DNA of 9,850 nt, taken from assembly GCA_021781255.1 (NCBI GenBank), contig JAJXXG010000575.1, forward strand, positions 1-9,850. The letters are read 5' to 3'. Position 1 is the stretch's first letter. Each line of letters begins with the position of its first letter. This DNA is from Acidobacteriota bacterium (GTDB taxonomy: Bacteria > Acidobacteriota > Terriglobia > Terriglobales > Acidobacteriaceae). The translations under genes and the position numbers were made by a program. Below, one piece after another: positions 1 to 5,813 of this stretch. The notes under the pieces were generated by a model, which saw only the letters and a program-made list of their open reading frames with translations, was not told the origin of the DNA and searched no databases.

Positions 1-291
1 GTAGGGATGGAGCAGCATATTGCCCTGCCGATCCAGCACAAAAATATCCGTCTCGCCCTGGCGCCAGCGGCTGTCCGCCGTGCGCAAGTCAGCGAAAGCT
101 GCTTCGCCCCTCGTGCGGATTAAGTCTGACGCATCGTTGACCAGCACAACCAGATCGCGCGTCTCTCGATGCTCATAGGCCTGATCCAAACTCGCGGGAG
201 TGGTAGTGGCATGGCTGGCGGCGCCGCAGAAAGCCAGCGTCGCAACAAATGAAACCGGCAGCAGGAACGAAAACATCCGTCGAATGCGCAT
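1..291 (-). CDS. Secreted single-Cache-domain protein, N-terminal part (cut by left edge)
   Basis: This reading frame is open from an ATG at 291 to the left edge, giving 97 residues with no stop, so the C-terminus lies outside the window. Residues 1-28 look like a Sec signal peptide: Arg-rich start (MRIRRM), hydrophobic core (FSFLLPVSFVATLAF) and a small-residue cleavage zone (CGAASHA). The mature part matches the start of a Cache (sCache_2-type) ligand-binding domain: a helix with DLVVLVNDASDLIRTRGEAA, then SRWRQGETDIFVLDRQGN and LLHP, the typical W..G..-IFVLD-.GN-..HP pattern. Cache domains bind small extracytoplasmic ligands; the cellular role here is unknown. The start is supported by AAGGGGG seven bases upstream. 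Whether a transmembrane segment, kinase or chemotaxis module follows cannot be seen. The domain call is strong, the function open. Confidence 0.82.
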   Translation of the reverse strand, partial: MRIRRMFSFLLPVSFVATLAFCGAASHATTTPASLDQAYEHRETRDLVVLVNDASDLIRTRGEAAFADLRTADSRWRQGETDIFVLDRQGNMLLHPY

Positions 292-301
292 ATGCACCCC
301 C

Positions 302-320
302 TTGCCATTGGGTGTGGCAA
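302..320. promoter_or_regulatory. Inverted repeat upstream of the Cache gene (possible operator or 5'UTR hairpin)
   Basis: TTGCCA and TGGCAA are perfect 6-bp arms separated by 7 bases. The element ends about 11 bases from the Cache start codon, and the Shine-Dalgarno AAGGGGG touches one arm. It could be a repressor site or a short leader hairpin limiting ribosome access. Either reading is inference from position only. Confidence 0.3.
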
Positions 321-739
321 ACAGCCAACTATTGTTTCAAATTACGCTCAGGCAGTGCCGTGATTGCAGTCACCGGCTCCAGTGACGCATGCAGGCGCCG
401 CACATCCAACGGCTGCCGAAATTCAAACAAGCCGCCCCTTAACCCTGCCGCTTGCTTCAGCTTCGCTCGAACTGTCGTGGTGCGGAATGACTGACTTGCG
501 CATTCCCGTGAAAAAGTCGCCGCTCATCTTTCAAAAGGCTTCTGCATCGCTCGTGATGCAATCCGCCTCCTGTTCATGACATCTGAACGCGCACCCACAC
601 GCTTCACTCACCCGCACGATGACAAAATCTTTAACAAAAACTTTGCCGGGTTCATCACATTTGATTGCGATGAGCGTCACAGCAATGCATGCCGTGGTGT
701 GTCACGCTGACGCAGCAAACCGGGCCCCGCATAATCCGC

Positions 740-752
740 AAGGAGGTGGATC
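740..752 (+). promoter_or_regulatory. Near-complete anti-16S Shine-Dalgarno of the ABM-like gene
   Basis: AAGGAGGTG, one extra G, then ATC directly before the ATG. This matches the complement of the 16S rRNA 3' tail (AAGGAGGTGATC) with a single inserted base. It is far stronger than the ribosome sites of the other genes here and fixes the start of the 106-residue protein. Confidence 0.85.
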
Positions 753-1073
753 ATGTTTGCTCGAATCGTTACGTTTCCGCTAAAACCCGAAAGCACTGCA
801 ACGTTAACCGATACAGTCGAAAAGAGCGTCGTTCCGCTGCTTCGCGCTCACAAGGGTTTCCTCGATCAATTCATGCTGGTCACATCCGATGGGAAGACCG
901 GCTACGGAATCAGCTTCTGGGATAACAAGGAAAATGCCGACGCATATAACCGCTCCGGTTATCGCGACGTGTTGAAGGTGCTGGATACGGTGATCGCCGG
1001 GCCCACTCAGTTGCAGCTTTGCCAGGTGACAAACTCCACCGCGCATAAGATTGCACATGCCAAGGTTGCCTGA
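753..1073 (+). CDS. ABM-like (antibiotic biosynthesis monooxygenase fold) small protein
   Basis: This 106-residue cytoplasmic protein has no signal peptide or membrane segment. It has the layout of dimeric alpha/beta-barrel ABM-like proteins: a first beta strand (MFARIVTFPL), an amphipathic helix ending in VVPLLRAHKGF, a strand pair (QFMLVTSDGKTGYGISFWDN), then a helix with ENADAYNRSGYRDVL and a last strand (GPTQLQLCQVT). The ..GF...-W....A..Y pattern is typical of the family, which includes cofactor-free monooxygenases, haem-degrading enzymes and many proteins of unknown activity. No residue here lets me name a substrate. The start is fixed by AAGGAGGTG at 740-748, six bases (from GGAGG) before the ATG. 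It is the only plus-strand gene in the window, divergent from the Cache gene and convergent with the ABC operon, so it is probably monocistronic. Confidence 0.85.
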   Translation: MFARIVTFPLKPESTATLTDTVEKSVVPLLRAHKGFLDQFMLVTSDGKTGYGISFWDNKENADAYNRSGYRDVLKVLDTVIAGPTQLQLCQVTNSTAHKIAHAKVA

Positions 1074-1138
1074 GCAACTCCAGACAGCAACGCCGTAAGG
1101 GGAGAGGCTGAAGGAAGCATTGGAAGCAGCAGTTCACT

Positions 1139-1178
1139 AGGGCCTGCTCACACTGCCGAGGTAGTGCAAACAGGCCCT
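1139..1178 (+). terminator. Two-tier stem-loop after the ABM-like gene (possible terminator)
   Basis: The outer stem AGGGCCTG (1139-1146) pairs perfectly with CAGGCCCT (1171-1178). An inner stem CACTGC (1151-1156) pairs with GTAGTG (1161-1166), with one G-U pair and a CGAG tetraloop; a 4x4 internal loop joins the two. It lies 65 bases after the stop of the ABM-like gene. The following CTCTCCGCTATTCTCC is pyrimidine-rich but has no true U-run, so intrinsic termination is likely but not certain. Confidence 0.5.
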
Positions 1179-1221
1179 CTCCGCTATTCTCCTGTCTCTA
1201 AAAGTCGCACCATAATTTGAG

Positions 1222-1290
1222 CTGTCATCTTGAACGAAGTTTGGCCGATTTTCGGCCAAACGAAGTCGAAGGACCTGCATTTGTCGCGCT
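1222..1290. repeat. Dispersed intergenic repeat (GTCATC-TTGAACGAAG...TCGAAGGACC type) with internal hairpin
   Basis: The flanks GTCATCTTGAACGAAG and TCGAAGGACCTGCATTT resemble, from memory, a repeat scattered between genes in acidobacterial and some other genomes (GTCATCCTGA-GCGAAG-type). Here the core is interrupted by a perfect 10-bp hairpin, GTTTGGCCGA (1239-1248), loop TTT, TCGGCCAAAC (1252-1261). The hexamer ACGAAG occurs on both sides of it (1234-1239 and 1260-1265). The element sits in the convergent gap between the ABM-like gene and the ABC permease, where it could also help termination of either transcript. Its family assignment needs a genome-wide count. Confidence 0.6.
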
Positions 1291-1321
1291 CAGGTATGTA
1301 AAGAACTTCCGAGACACCACG

Positions 1322-3043
1322 CTATTCCGCTTTCGCAAGCGTGTTCATCAGCAGATCCCTGCGCCGGTTGGCCACGCCGTCGGCGTTGTGCAGCACGCGC
1401 AGCCACGCGAACACCGCCGCCCCCGCCAGCACCAGGAACACCGGCACCGCCAGCCAGAGCCGCCCGGCATACAGGCACAGCCCAAACACAGCCGCCGCCA
1501 CGCCCAGCAGCGTCGTCTGAATGAACATGGTCAGAAGCGCGCTCGCCGCCGACCCGCGCTGCCGCGTCAGCCGTCCCAGGTTCAGCCGGTGCGGCATCGC
1601 CAGCGAGAAGGCGTTGCCCACCGCAAGATTGGCCGGCAGCGCAAACAAAAGCCACGCAATCGTCGCAGCCAGCACCACGCCGTTCGGCCGGCCCAGAATC
1701 AGAATCGCTAGCCCCCCCGCCAGCAGCGCCGTCAGTCCATAAACCAGCGCGTGAAAAAAATTCTTCGCCAGCATCACCGTCTCAATCCGCGTGGGTGAAA
1801 GAAACAGCATCTGGATGCCCGTGCCTTCCGCGCCAAGATTGTTGTAGATCATCTGCGCCGGCCCCAGCAGCGCATACGCCACGCACAGCGGCAGAGTCAG
1901 CAGATGCGCATGCCCAGGCATCGACGCGCTGCTCCGAAAGAGGCTCCCCAGCACAATCACCATGAACACCGGCGCGCCAATCATATAAAGCAGAGGCATC
2001 GACCGCACCAGCGTGTGCAGTTCTTTCTCCATCACCGCCGCCACCGGACCGGCGCCGTTAAGCAGCCACCCCGCGCTTTCTCTCCGCTCTGTCTTCTGGG
2101 TTGGAACTTCCCCAAGGCTCTCGCCGCGATACTCTGCGCGCAGCCGCATCGCCAGCAGCGCTCCCGTCGCCAGCACATACACCCCAAGCGCCCCCAGGGC
2201 CGCCAGCGCGCGCCCCGGCTTGTGTTCCGCCGCGCCTTTCAGTTCCACAACCACCAGCCCCGGCGGAAGCCATTGCTGCACGCCGCTCACTGCATCCACC
2301 ACCGGCTCCATCTCCTGCGCCATCGTCCGCCGCGCCGCCATCCGCGCGCCGGAGCCCTTCGCTCCGTTGCCGCCGCTCTCGTGCAATGCGGGATTCAGCA
2401 GTTGCAGGCTCAGCAGGAACATCACGAACAGCGCGCTCAATATCTCCCGTGTGCGCCGCCGCGCAAGCCAGCGATCCATCCACACAAGAATCACGCGCGC
2501 CAGCAGGATGTTCGCCGCTCCAAGACTCGCCAGTCCCAGCCCAATCCACGCAAACAAATCCGGCCTCGCCACCGATACGCCCACCAGGATGCCCAGGCTG
2601 CAAAGGCCGCCCATCACCGTGGAAATATCCCCCAGCCCAAAAACCACATACAGCAGGCAGAACGCGCTGAAGCTCACCGGAAATCGCAGCAGCGCGCTCA
2701 TGTCAAACTGCTGCTGAAACGACGCCAGCGCCACCGGCACCAGTTGCCACAGAAAGCACACCAGCCAGAAAAGAATCGGAAGCAGTTGCCAGTTGCGCTC
2801 CGCCACCAGCGAGTGCGCCATGACGCCCAGCCCCACGCCCAATCCCACGCCCATCAGCGCGTAGACAAGAAAAGAAACGCCGCGCGCCCCCAGCTCAAAC
2901 ATCCCCTCGGCTGAGCGCAATCGGTGGGTCAGCAGTTGCCAGCGCATCGCCGCCAGCGCCGCATATTGCCCCAGCGCCAGCCGGCTCAGCGGTCCTGCCG
3001 CGACACGCGCCTCGCCGCCCCGCTCCGCGCCTAGGCCAACCAT
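1322..3043 (-). CDS. ABC-2-like exporter permease, substrate unknown
   Basis: The 573-residue integral membrane protein has about a dozen hydrophobic segments in two blocks. The first lies at about 53-215 (GVSFLVYALMGVGLGVGLGV, LLPILFWLVCFLWQLVPVAL and others). The second, at about 280-550, includes LLYMIGAPVFMVIVLGSLF, LVYGLTALLAGGLAILIL and LWLAVPVFLVLAGAAVFAWL. A soluble loop at about 217-275 separates them. The halves look distantly alike: RFPVSFSAFCLLYV at 120 and LSPTRIETVMLAKNFF at 415 each precede a long hydrophobic stretch. It should form the membrane part of an exporter with the ATPase encoded immediately upstream. I chose the ATG at 3043 because AGGAG lies seven bases before it and it overlaps the ATPase end by 13 bp, a normal coupling arrangement; a longer frame to 3223 would run deep inside the ATPase gene and has a non-membrane, low-quality N-terminus. 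Confidence 0.85.
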   Translation of the reverse strand: MVGLGAERGGEARVAAGPLSRLALGQYAALAAMRWQLLTHRLRSAEGMFELGARGVSFLVYALMGVGLGVGLGVMAHSLVAERNWQLLPILFWLVCFLWQLVPVALASFQQQFDMSALLRFPVSFSAFCLLYVVFGLGDISTVMGGLCSLGILVGVSVARPDLFAWIGLGLASLGAANILLARVILVWMDRWLARRRTREILSALFVMFLLSLQLLNPALHESGGNGAKGSGARMAARRTMAQEMEPVVDAVSGVQQWLPPGLVVVELKGAAEHKPGRALAALGALGVYVLATGALLAMRLRAEYRGESLGEVPTQKTERRESAGWLLNGAGPVAAVMEKELHTLVRSMPLLYMIGAPVFMVIVLGSLFRSSASMPGHAHLLTLPLCVAYALLGPAQMIYNNLGAEGTGIQMLFLSPTRIETVMLAKNFFHALVYGLTALLAGGLAILILGRPNGVVLAATIAWLLFALPANLAVGNAFSLAMPHRLNLGRLTRQRGSAASALLTMFIQTTLLGVAAAVFGLCLYAGRLWLAVPVFLVLAGAAVFAWLRVLHNADGVANRRRDLLMNTLAKAE

Positions 3044-3846
3044 GATAGCTCCTGCACCGGCTCCTGCCCGCCCGCTCCCACAATCGAAAGAAAAATCTCT
3101 TCCAGCGTAAGCCGCTGGCTGCTCTCCGCGCCCGGCAGCGTACTCGCCACCCCCGCGCGCAGCTCTTCCAGCGACCCGTTGGCCACCAGCCGCCCCTGGT
3201 GAATGATCGCGACATGGCTGCACAAACGCTCCACAATCTCCAGCACGTGCGTCGTCAGGAAGATCGTCGCGCCGCGCTGAATCATCCCCTGCAGCATGGT
3301 CTTCAGCATCCCCGCTGCAATCGCGTCCACGCCCTCGAACGGCTCATCCAGAAAAAGCACGCGCGGCCCGTGAATCACCGCCGCCGCCAGCGCCAGCTTC
3401 TTCTGCATCCCATGGGAAAAGTCCGTCACCAGCTTGCGCGTTTCCCCTGCCAGTTGCATAAAGTCCAGCAGCTCATCGGTACGCCGGTTCGTCGTCTCGC
3501 GGTCCAGCCCATACATCCGGCCCACAAAGCGCAAATACTCCCGCGCCGTCAGCCGTCCCGCCAGCGCCATGCCCTCCGGCACCACGCCGATCTGCCGCTT
3601 CAGCTCCAGCGCTCCGGCCCAGAAAGGCTGGCCCAGGATCTCCACTGTGCCCGCACTCGGCTCCAGCAGCCCGGTCAGCATTTTAATGGTGGTGGACTTG
3701 CCCGCGCCGTTCGGCCCCAGAAAGCCGAAGAACTGCCCTCGGGCCACTCTCAGCGTCACATCCTCCACGGCCGTCAACGCGCCAAAGCGCCGCGTTAGAC
3801 CGTGGGTTTCAATCGCCGCAGTTTCCATCTGCGGCCAGCATAGCAA
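3031..3846 (-). CDS. ABC transporter ATP-binding protein (exporter type)
   Basis: This cytoplasmic nucleotide-binding subunit powers the adjoining permease. Counting from the TTG start it has 271 residues: Walker A GPNGAGKST (44-52), Q-loop region IGVVPEG with Glu rather than Gln at 91, a degenerate signature FSHGMQKK (143-150), Walker B RVLFLDEP (162-169), D-loop EGVD (171-174) and the H-loop His200 in TTH. The sequence is closest to DrrA/CcmA-like multidrug or ABC-2 export ATPases. Two starts are possible. TTG at 3846 has GGAGG nine bases upstream. ATG at 3828 gives METAAIE, the usual N-terminus of homologues, but lacks a Shine-Dalgarno. I list the TTG because of the ribosome site; the product would differ by only six residues. 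The substrate cannot be inferred. Confidence 0.9.
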   Translation of the reverse strand: MLCWPQMETAAIETHGLTRRFGALTAVEDVTLRVARGQFFGFLGPNGAGKSTTIKMLTGLLEPSAGTVEILGQPFWAGALELKRQIGVVPEGMALAGRLTAREYLRFVGRMYGLDRETTNRRTDELLDFMQLAGETRKLVTDFSHGMQKKLALAAAVIHGPRVLFLDEPFEGVDAIAAGMLKTMLQGMIQRGATIFLTTHVLEIVERLCSHVAIIHQGRLVANGSLEELRAGVASTLPGAESSQRLTLEEIFLSIVGAGGQEPVQELSWLA

Positions 3847-3880
3847 GCTTGCCCGCCTCCTACAAAAATCGGAGGTGGGC
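3844..3880 (-). promoter_or_regulatory. Hairpin pairing the Shine-Dalgarno of the ABC ATPase gene
   Basis: In the minus-strand transcript the arm GCCCACCUCC (3880-3871), a 10-base loop GAUUUUUGUA (3870-3861) and the arm GGAGGCGGGC (3860-3851) form 5 bp, one A-C mismatch and 4 bp. The second arm contains GGAGG, the only Shine-Dalgarno-like sequence before the TTG start at 3846. The stem would hide the ribosome site. On the plus strand the mismatch becomes a G-T wobble and the stem is 10 bp unbroken. Structure is seen; a regulatory role is inferred. Confidence 0.45.
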
Positions 3881-3940
3881 CAGTTTGAAGAGTACTGCCT
3901 TCACAGTCTGCGAAAAAACTCGCCGCTCGCAATGTCTTGT

Positions 3941-4016
3941 AACAGGGCACGAGTTTACTCGTGCCGTAAGTGGCTTAAAACCAGCCCGGCCTTCAGGCCC
4001 TGCGCTTCTGTGCCCA
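3941..4016. repeat. Intergenic double-hairpin repeat (GGCACGAG/CTCGTGCC plus GGCC-TTCA-GGCC)
   Basis: A perfect 8-bp hairpin, GGCACGAG (3946-3953), loop TTTA, CTCGTGCC (3958-3965), is followed after 22 bases by GGCC-TTCA-GGCC (3988-3999). The arrangement GGGCACGA-loop-TCGTGCC, AAAA-containing spacer, then a GGCC..GGCC hairpin resembles, from memory, a repeat common between genes in Acidobacteria. It occupies the gap between malQ and the ABC operon. No U-run follows on either strand, so I do not call it a terminator. The right boundary near 4016 is approximate. Confidence 0.55.
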
Positions 4017-4116
4017 CTCGTCTTGGCTACTCCTTTGAGTTTTTCCGCAGCCTCTTCAGCCCGTACATAAACTGAACAGCATGAATCCGGGCCTGCGCAA
4101 ACATCGCGAAGCAGAA

Positions 4117-5679
4117 TCAGTTCTCCGTTGCCATTGATGCTTCCGGCCCGCCCAGCGGATCGTTATCCCGATCCGTCACCTCCACCAGCGCCGCCAGTCG
4201 TGCCCGCAGTTCCGGCGTCAGGCATCCCTCCGTCGCGCGCCAGCTCCAGTTGCCCGCGGCGACTGCCGGCGTATTCATCCGCGCCTCCGAGCCCAGTTCC
4301 AGCAGGTCCTGCAAAGGAAACACCGCCATCCATGCCACGCTCGTTGCGGTCGCCCGAATCAGCGCCCACACCGGACGCGCAACGCCATCAATAACGGACA
4401 CCGGTCCCACATACGCCTCCGCTGCCGCGCGCTCCTGCTCGCCCGCCGTCTGCCACCAGCCCTGCGTCGTGTCGTTGTCGTGCGTGCCAGTGTAGGCCAC
4501 GGTCTCAGGCGTGTACTGATGCGGCAGGTGCATGTGCGCCGACGTGTCGCTGAAACCAAATTGAATTACCTTCATCCCCGGCAAACCCAGTTCCAGCCGC
4601 AGCGCGTCCACCTCCGGCGTAATCACGCCCAGGTCTTCAGCCACCAGCGGCAGCGGACCCAGCGCCGCCTCCAGCGCGCGAAACAGCTCCAGCCCCGGCG
4701 CCTTCACCCACTTCCCATAGATCGCCGTCTCCTCCTCCGCCGGAATCGACCAGTACGCCTCAAACCCGCGAAAGTGGTCCAGCCGCACAATGTCATACAG
4801 CTCGCATGCCCGGCGAATCCGCTCAATCCACCAGTCGAACCCCCGCTCGGCCAGCACATCCCACCGGTACAGCGGATTGCCCCACCGCTGCCCCGTCGGT
4901 GAAAAATAGTCCGGCGGCACCCCGGCAACGCGCGCCGGCTTCAGTGCCTCGTCCAGATCGAAAATCTCCGCATGTACCCACACATCGGCCGAATCCATAT
5001 TCACAAAAATGGCCACGTCGCCCAATATGCGGATGCCGCTGCCCGCCGCCGACTTGCGAAGCGCCTGCCACTGCTTTGCAAAAGCGAATTGCAGAGCCTG
5101 CTCGCGCGCCAGCTCGCGGCCGTGTCGCGCCGCCGCCTGCGCCAGCGCCTCCGGCCTGCGCCGCCGCAATGCCTCCGGCCACTCCGTCCACGCGCCTGTA
5201 TTGAACTCGCGCCGCAGCACCGCATAAAGCGCATAGTCGGTAAGCCACGCAGACTCCGCGCGGCAGAACGCCTCAAACTCGCGCCATTGCTCAGCCAGCC
5301 CCTCCTCACGCGGCCCGCGATCCAGGAAGTTGCCCGCGGCCTCCTCCAGCAGCGGCAGCTTGCGCGCTTCCACCTCGCCAAAGTCCACCTTGCCGCTGCG
5401 CCCCGCAAGCCCCGCAATGCGACCGCCGTCAATCCATCCCCAGTCCGACAAATACTCCAGGCTGATCAGCAGCGGATTGCCCGCAAACGCCGACGAGCCC
5501 GCATACGGCGAGTGCCCATAGCCCGTCGAGCACAGGGGAAGCACCTGCCAGATGTGCTGTTTTGCCGCGGCCAGAAAGGCCACAAACTCTTGAGCCGCGG
5601 GGCCAAGATCGCCGATGCCTCCATAGGAAGGCAGAGAACTCACGTGCAGCAGAACTCCCGAAGAGCGCTTGAATTGCAT
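4117..5679 (-). CDS. malQ: 4-alpha-glucanotransferase (amylomaltase, GH77)
   Basis: MalQ transfers alpha-1,4-glucan segments between maltooligosaccharides in the cytoplasm, in glycogen and maltodextrin metabolism. The 520 residues match the length of the short (about 500-residue) bacterial amylomaltases and lack the extra N-terminal domain of the E. coli type. Family motifs in order: RSSGVLLHVSSLPS (5-18), WQVLPLCSTGYGHSPY (44-59), GNPLLI (67-72), ILGDVAIFV (218-226), the 250s-loop PPDYFSPTGQRWGNPLY (255-271), RLDHFRG with the nucleophile Asp301, VAEDLG with acid/base Glu348, and GTHDND with Asp401. All three catalytic carboxylates are present, so it should be active. The ATG at 5679 starts directly at the conserved MQFKRSSG; GGAG lies 11 bases upstream. 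A GTG at 5700 would add seven residues and would include that GGAG. No glycogen gene adjoins it in the window. Confidence 0.96.
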   Translation of the reverse strand: MQFKRSSGVLLHVSSLPSYGGIGDLGPAAQEFVAFLAAAKQHIWQVLPLCSTGYGHSPYAGSSAFAGNPLLISLEYLSDWGWIDGGRIAGLAGRSGKVDFGEVEARKLPLLEEAAGNFLDRGPREEGLAEQWREFEAFCRAESAWLTDYALYAVLRREFNTGAWTEWPEALRRRRPEALAQAAARHGRELAREQALQFAFAKQWQALRKSAAGSGIRILGDVAIFVNMDSADVWVHAEIFDLDEALKPARVAGVPPDYFSPTGQRWGNPLYRWDVLAERGFDWWIERIRRACELYDIVRLDHFRGFEAYWSIPAEEETAIYGKWVKAPGLELFRALEAALGPLPLVAEDLGVITPEVDALRLELGLPGMKVIQFGFSDTSAHMHLPHQYTPETVAYTGTHDNDTTQGWWQTAGEQERAAAEAYVGPVSVIDGVARPVWALIRATATSVAWMAVFPLQDLLELGSEARMNTPAVAAGNWSWRATEGCLTPELRARLAALVEVTDRDNDPLGGPEASMATEN

Positions 5680-5755
5680 GTCTGCATTATCTCCGCACAC
5701 CCGCCCTTGCGCGCAAAGGTCCGCCCCGCCCGCCCCTGCATTGCAGATGCAGAAA

Positions 5756-5783
5756 GGCCCGCATCCATCGCCGGATGCGGGCC
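5756..5783 (-). terminator. Long stem-loop after the PPIase gene (probable terminator)
   Basis: GGCCCGCATCC (5756-5766) pairs perfectly over 11 bp with GGATGCGGGCC (5773-5783), with a 6-base loop. It begins 30 bases after the stop of the ppiD-like gene and lies upstream of malQ. In the minus-strand direction it is followed by TTTCTGCATCTG, only a short U-run, so it is a moderate intrinsic terminator by sequence. It supports separate transcription of malQ. Confidence 0.65.
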
Positions 5784-5813
5784 ATCTGTTGTACTTGGTT
5801 TCGCTGCCTCCGG

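Larger units (their letters stand above)
292..752. other. Divergent intergenic region between Cache gene and ABM-like gene
   Basis: These 461 bases separate two divergently oriented genes and should contain both promoters. No open frame here has a convincing protein. Visible structure: an inverted repeat TTGCCA-N7-TGGCAA at 302-320, just upstream of the Cache start; a small hairpin TGCATC-N6-GATGCA at 543-560; an AT-rich patch at about 618-664; and GCGTCA/TGACGC half-sites at 674-679 and 708-713. I could not place a convincing -35/-10 pair for either gene. Confidence 0.5.

Noticed and set aside
364..579. Plus-strand open frame of 71 codons in the divergent intergenic region
   Set aside because: No recognisable domain, no ribosome site, Ser/Ala-rich composition; overlapping frames of similar quality exist in the same stretch.
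706..735. Promoter-like CTGACG-N18-CATAAT before the ABM-like gene
   Set aside because: Transcription would start about 7 bases after the -10, inside the Shine-Dalgarno itself, leaving a leader too short to use that strong site.
1904..2914. Long plus-strand open frame (336 codons) opposite the ABC permease
   Set aside because: Extremely His/Arg/Gln/Pro-rich, no domain pattern; it is the antisense shadow of a GC-rich gene with a clear membrane protein on the other strand.
3043..3223. 60-residue N-terminal extension of the ABC permease
   Set aside because: It lies entirely inside the ATPase gene in another frame and is Gly/Ala/Arg-rich; the ATG at 3043 has a proper AGGAG.
3849..4075. Plus-strand frames across the malQ-ABC gap
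   Set aside because: They run through the double-hairpin repeat and show no protein family; the region is explained by repeat and leader structure.
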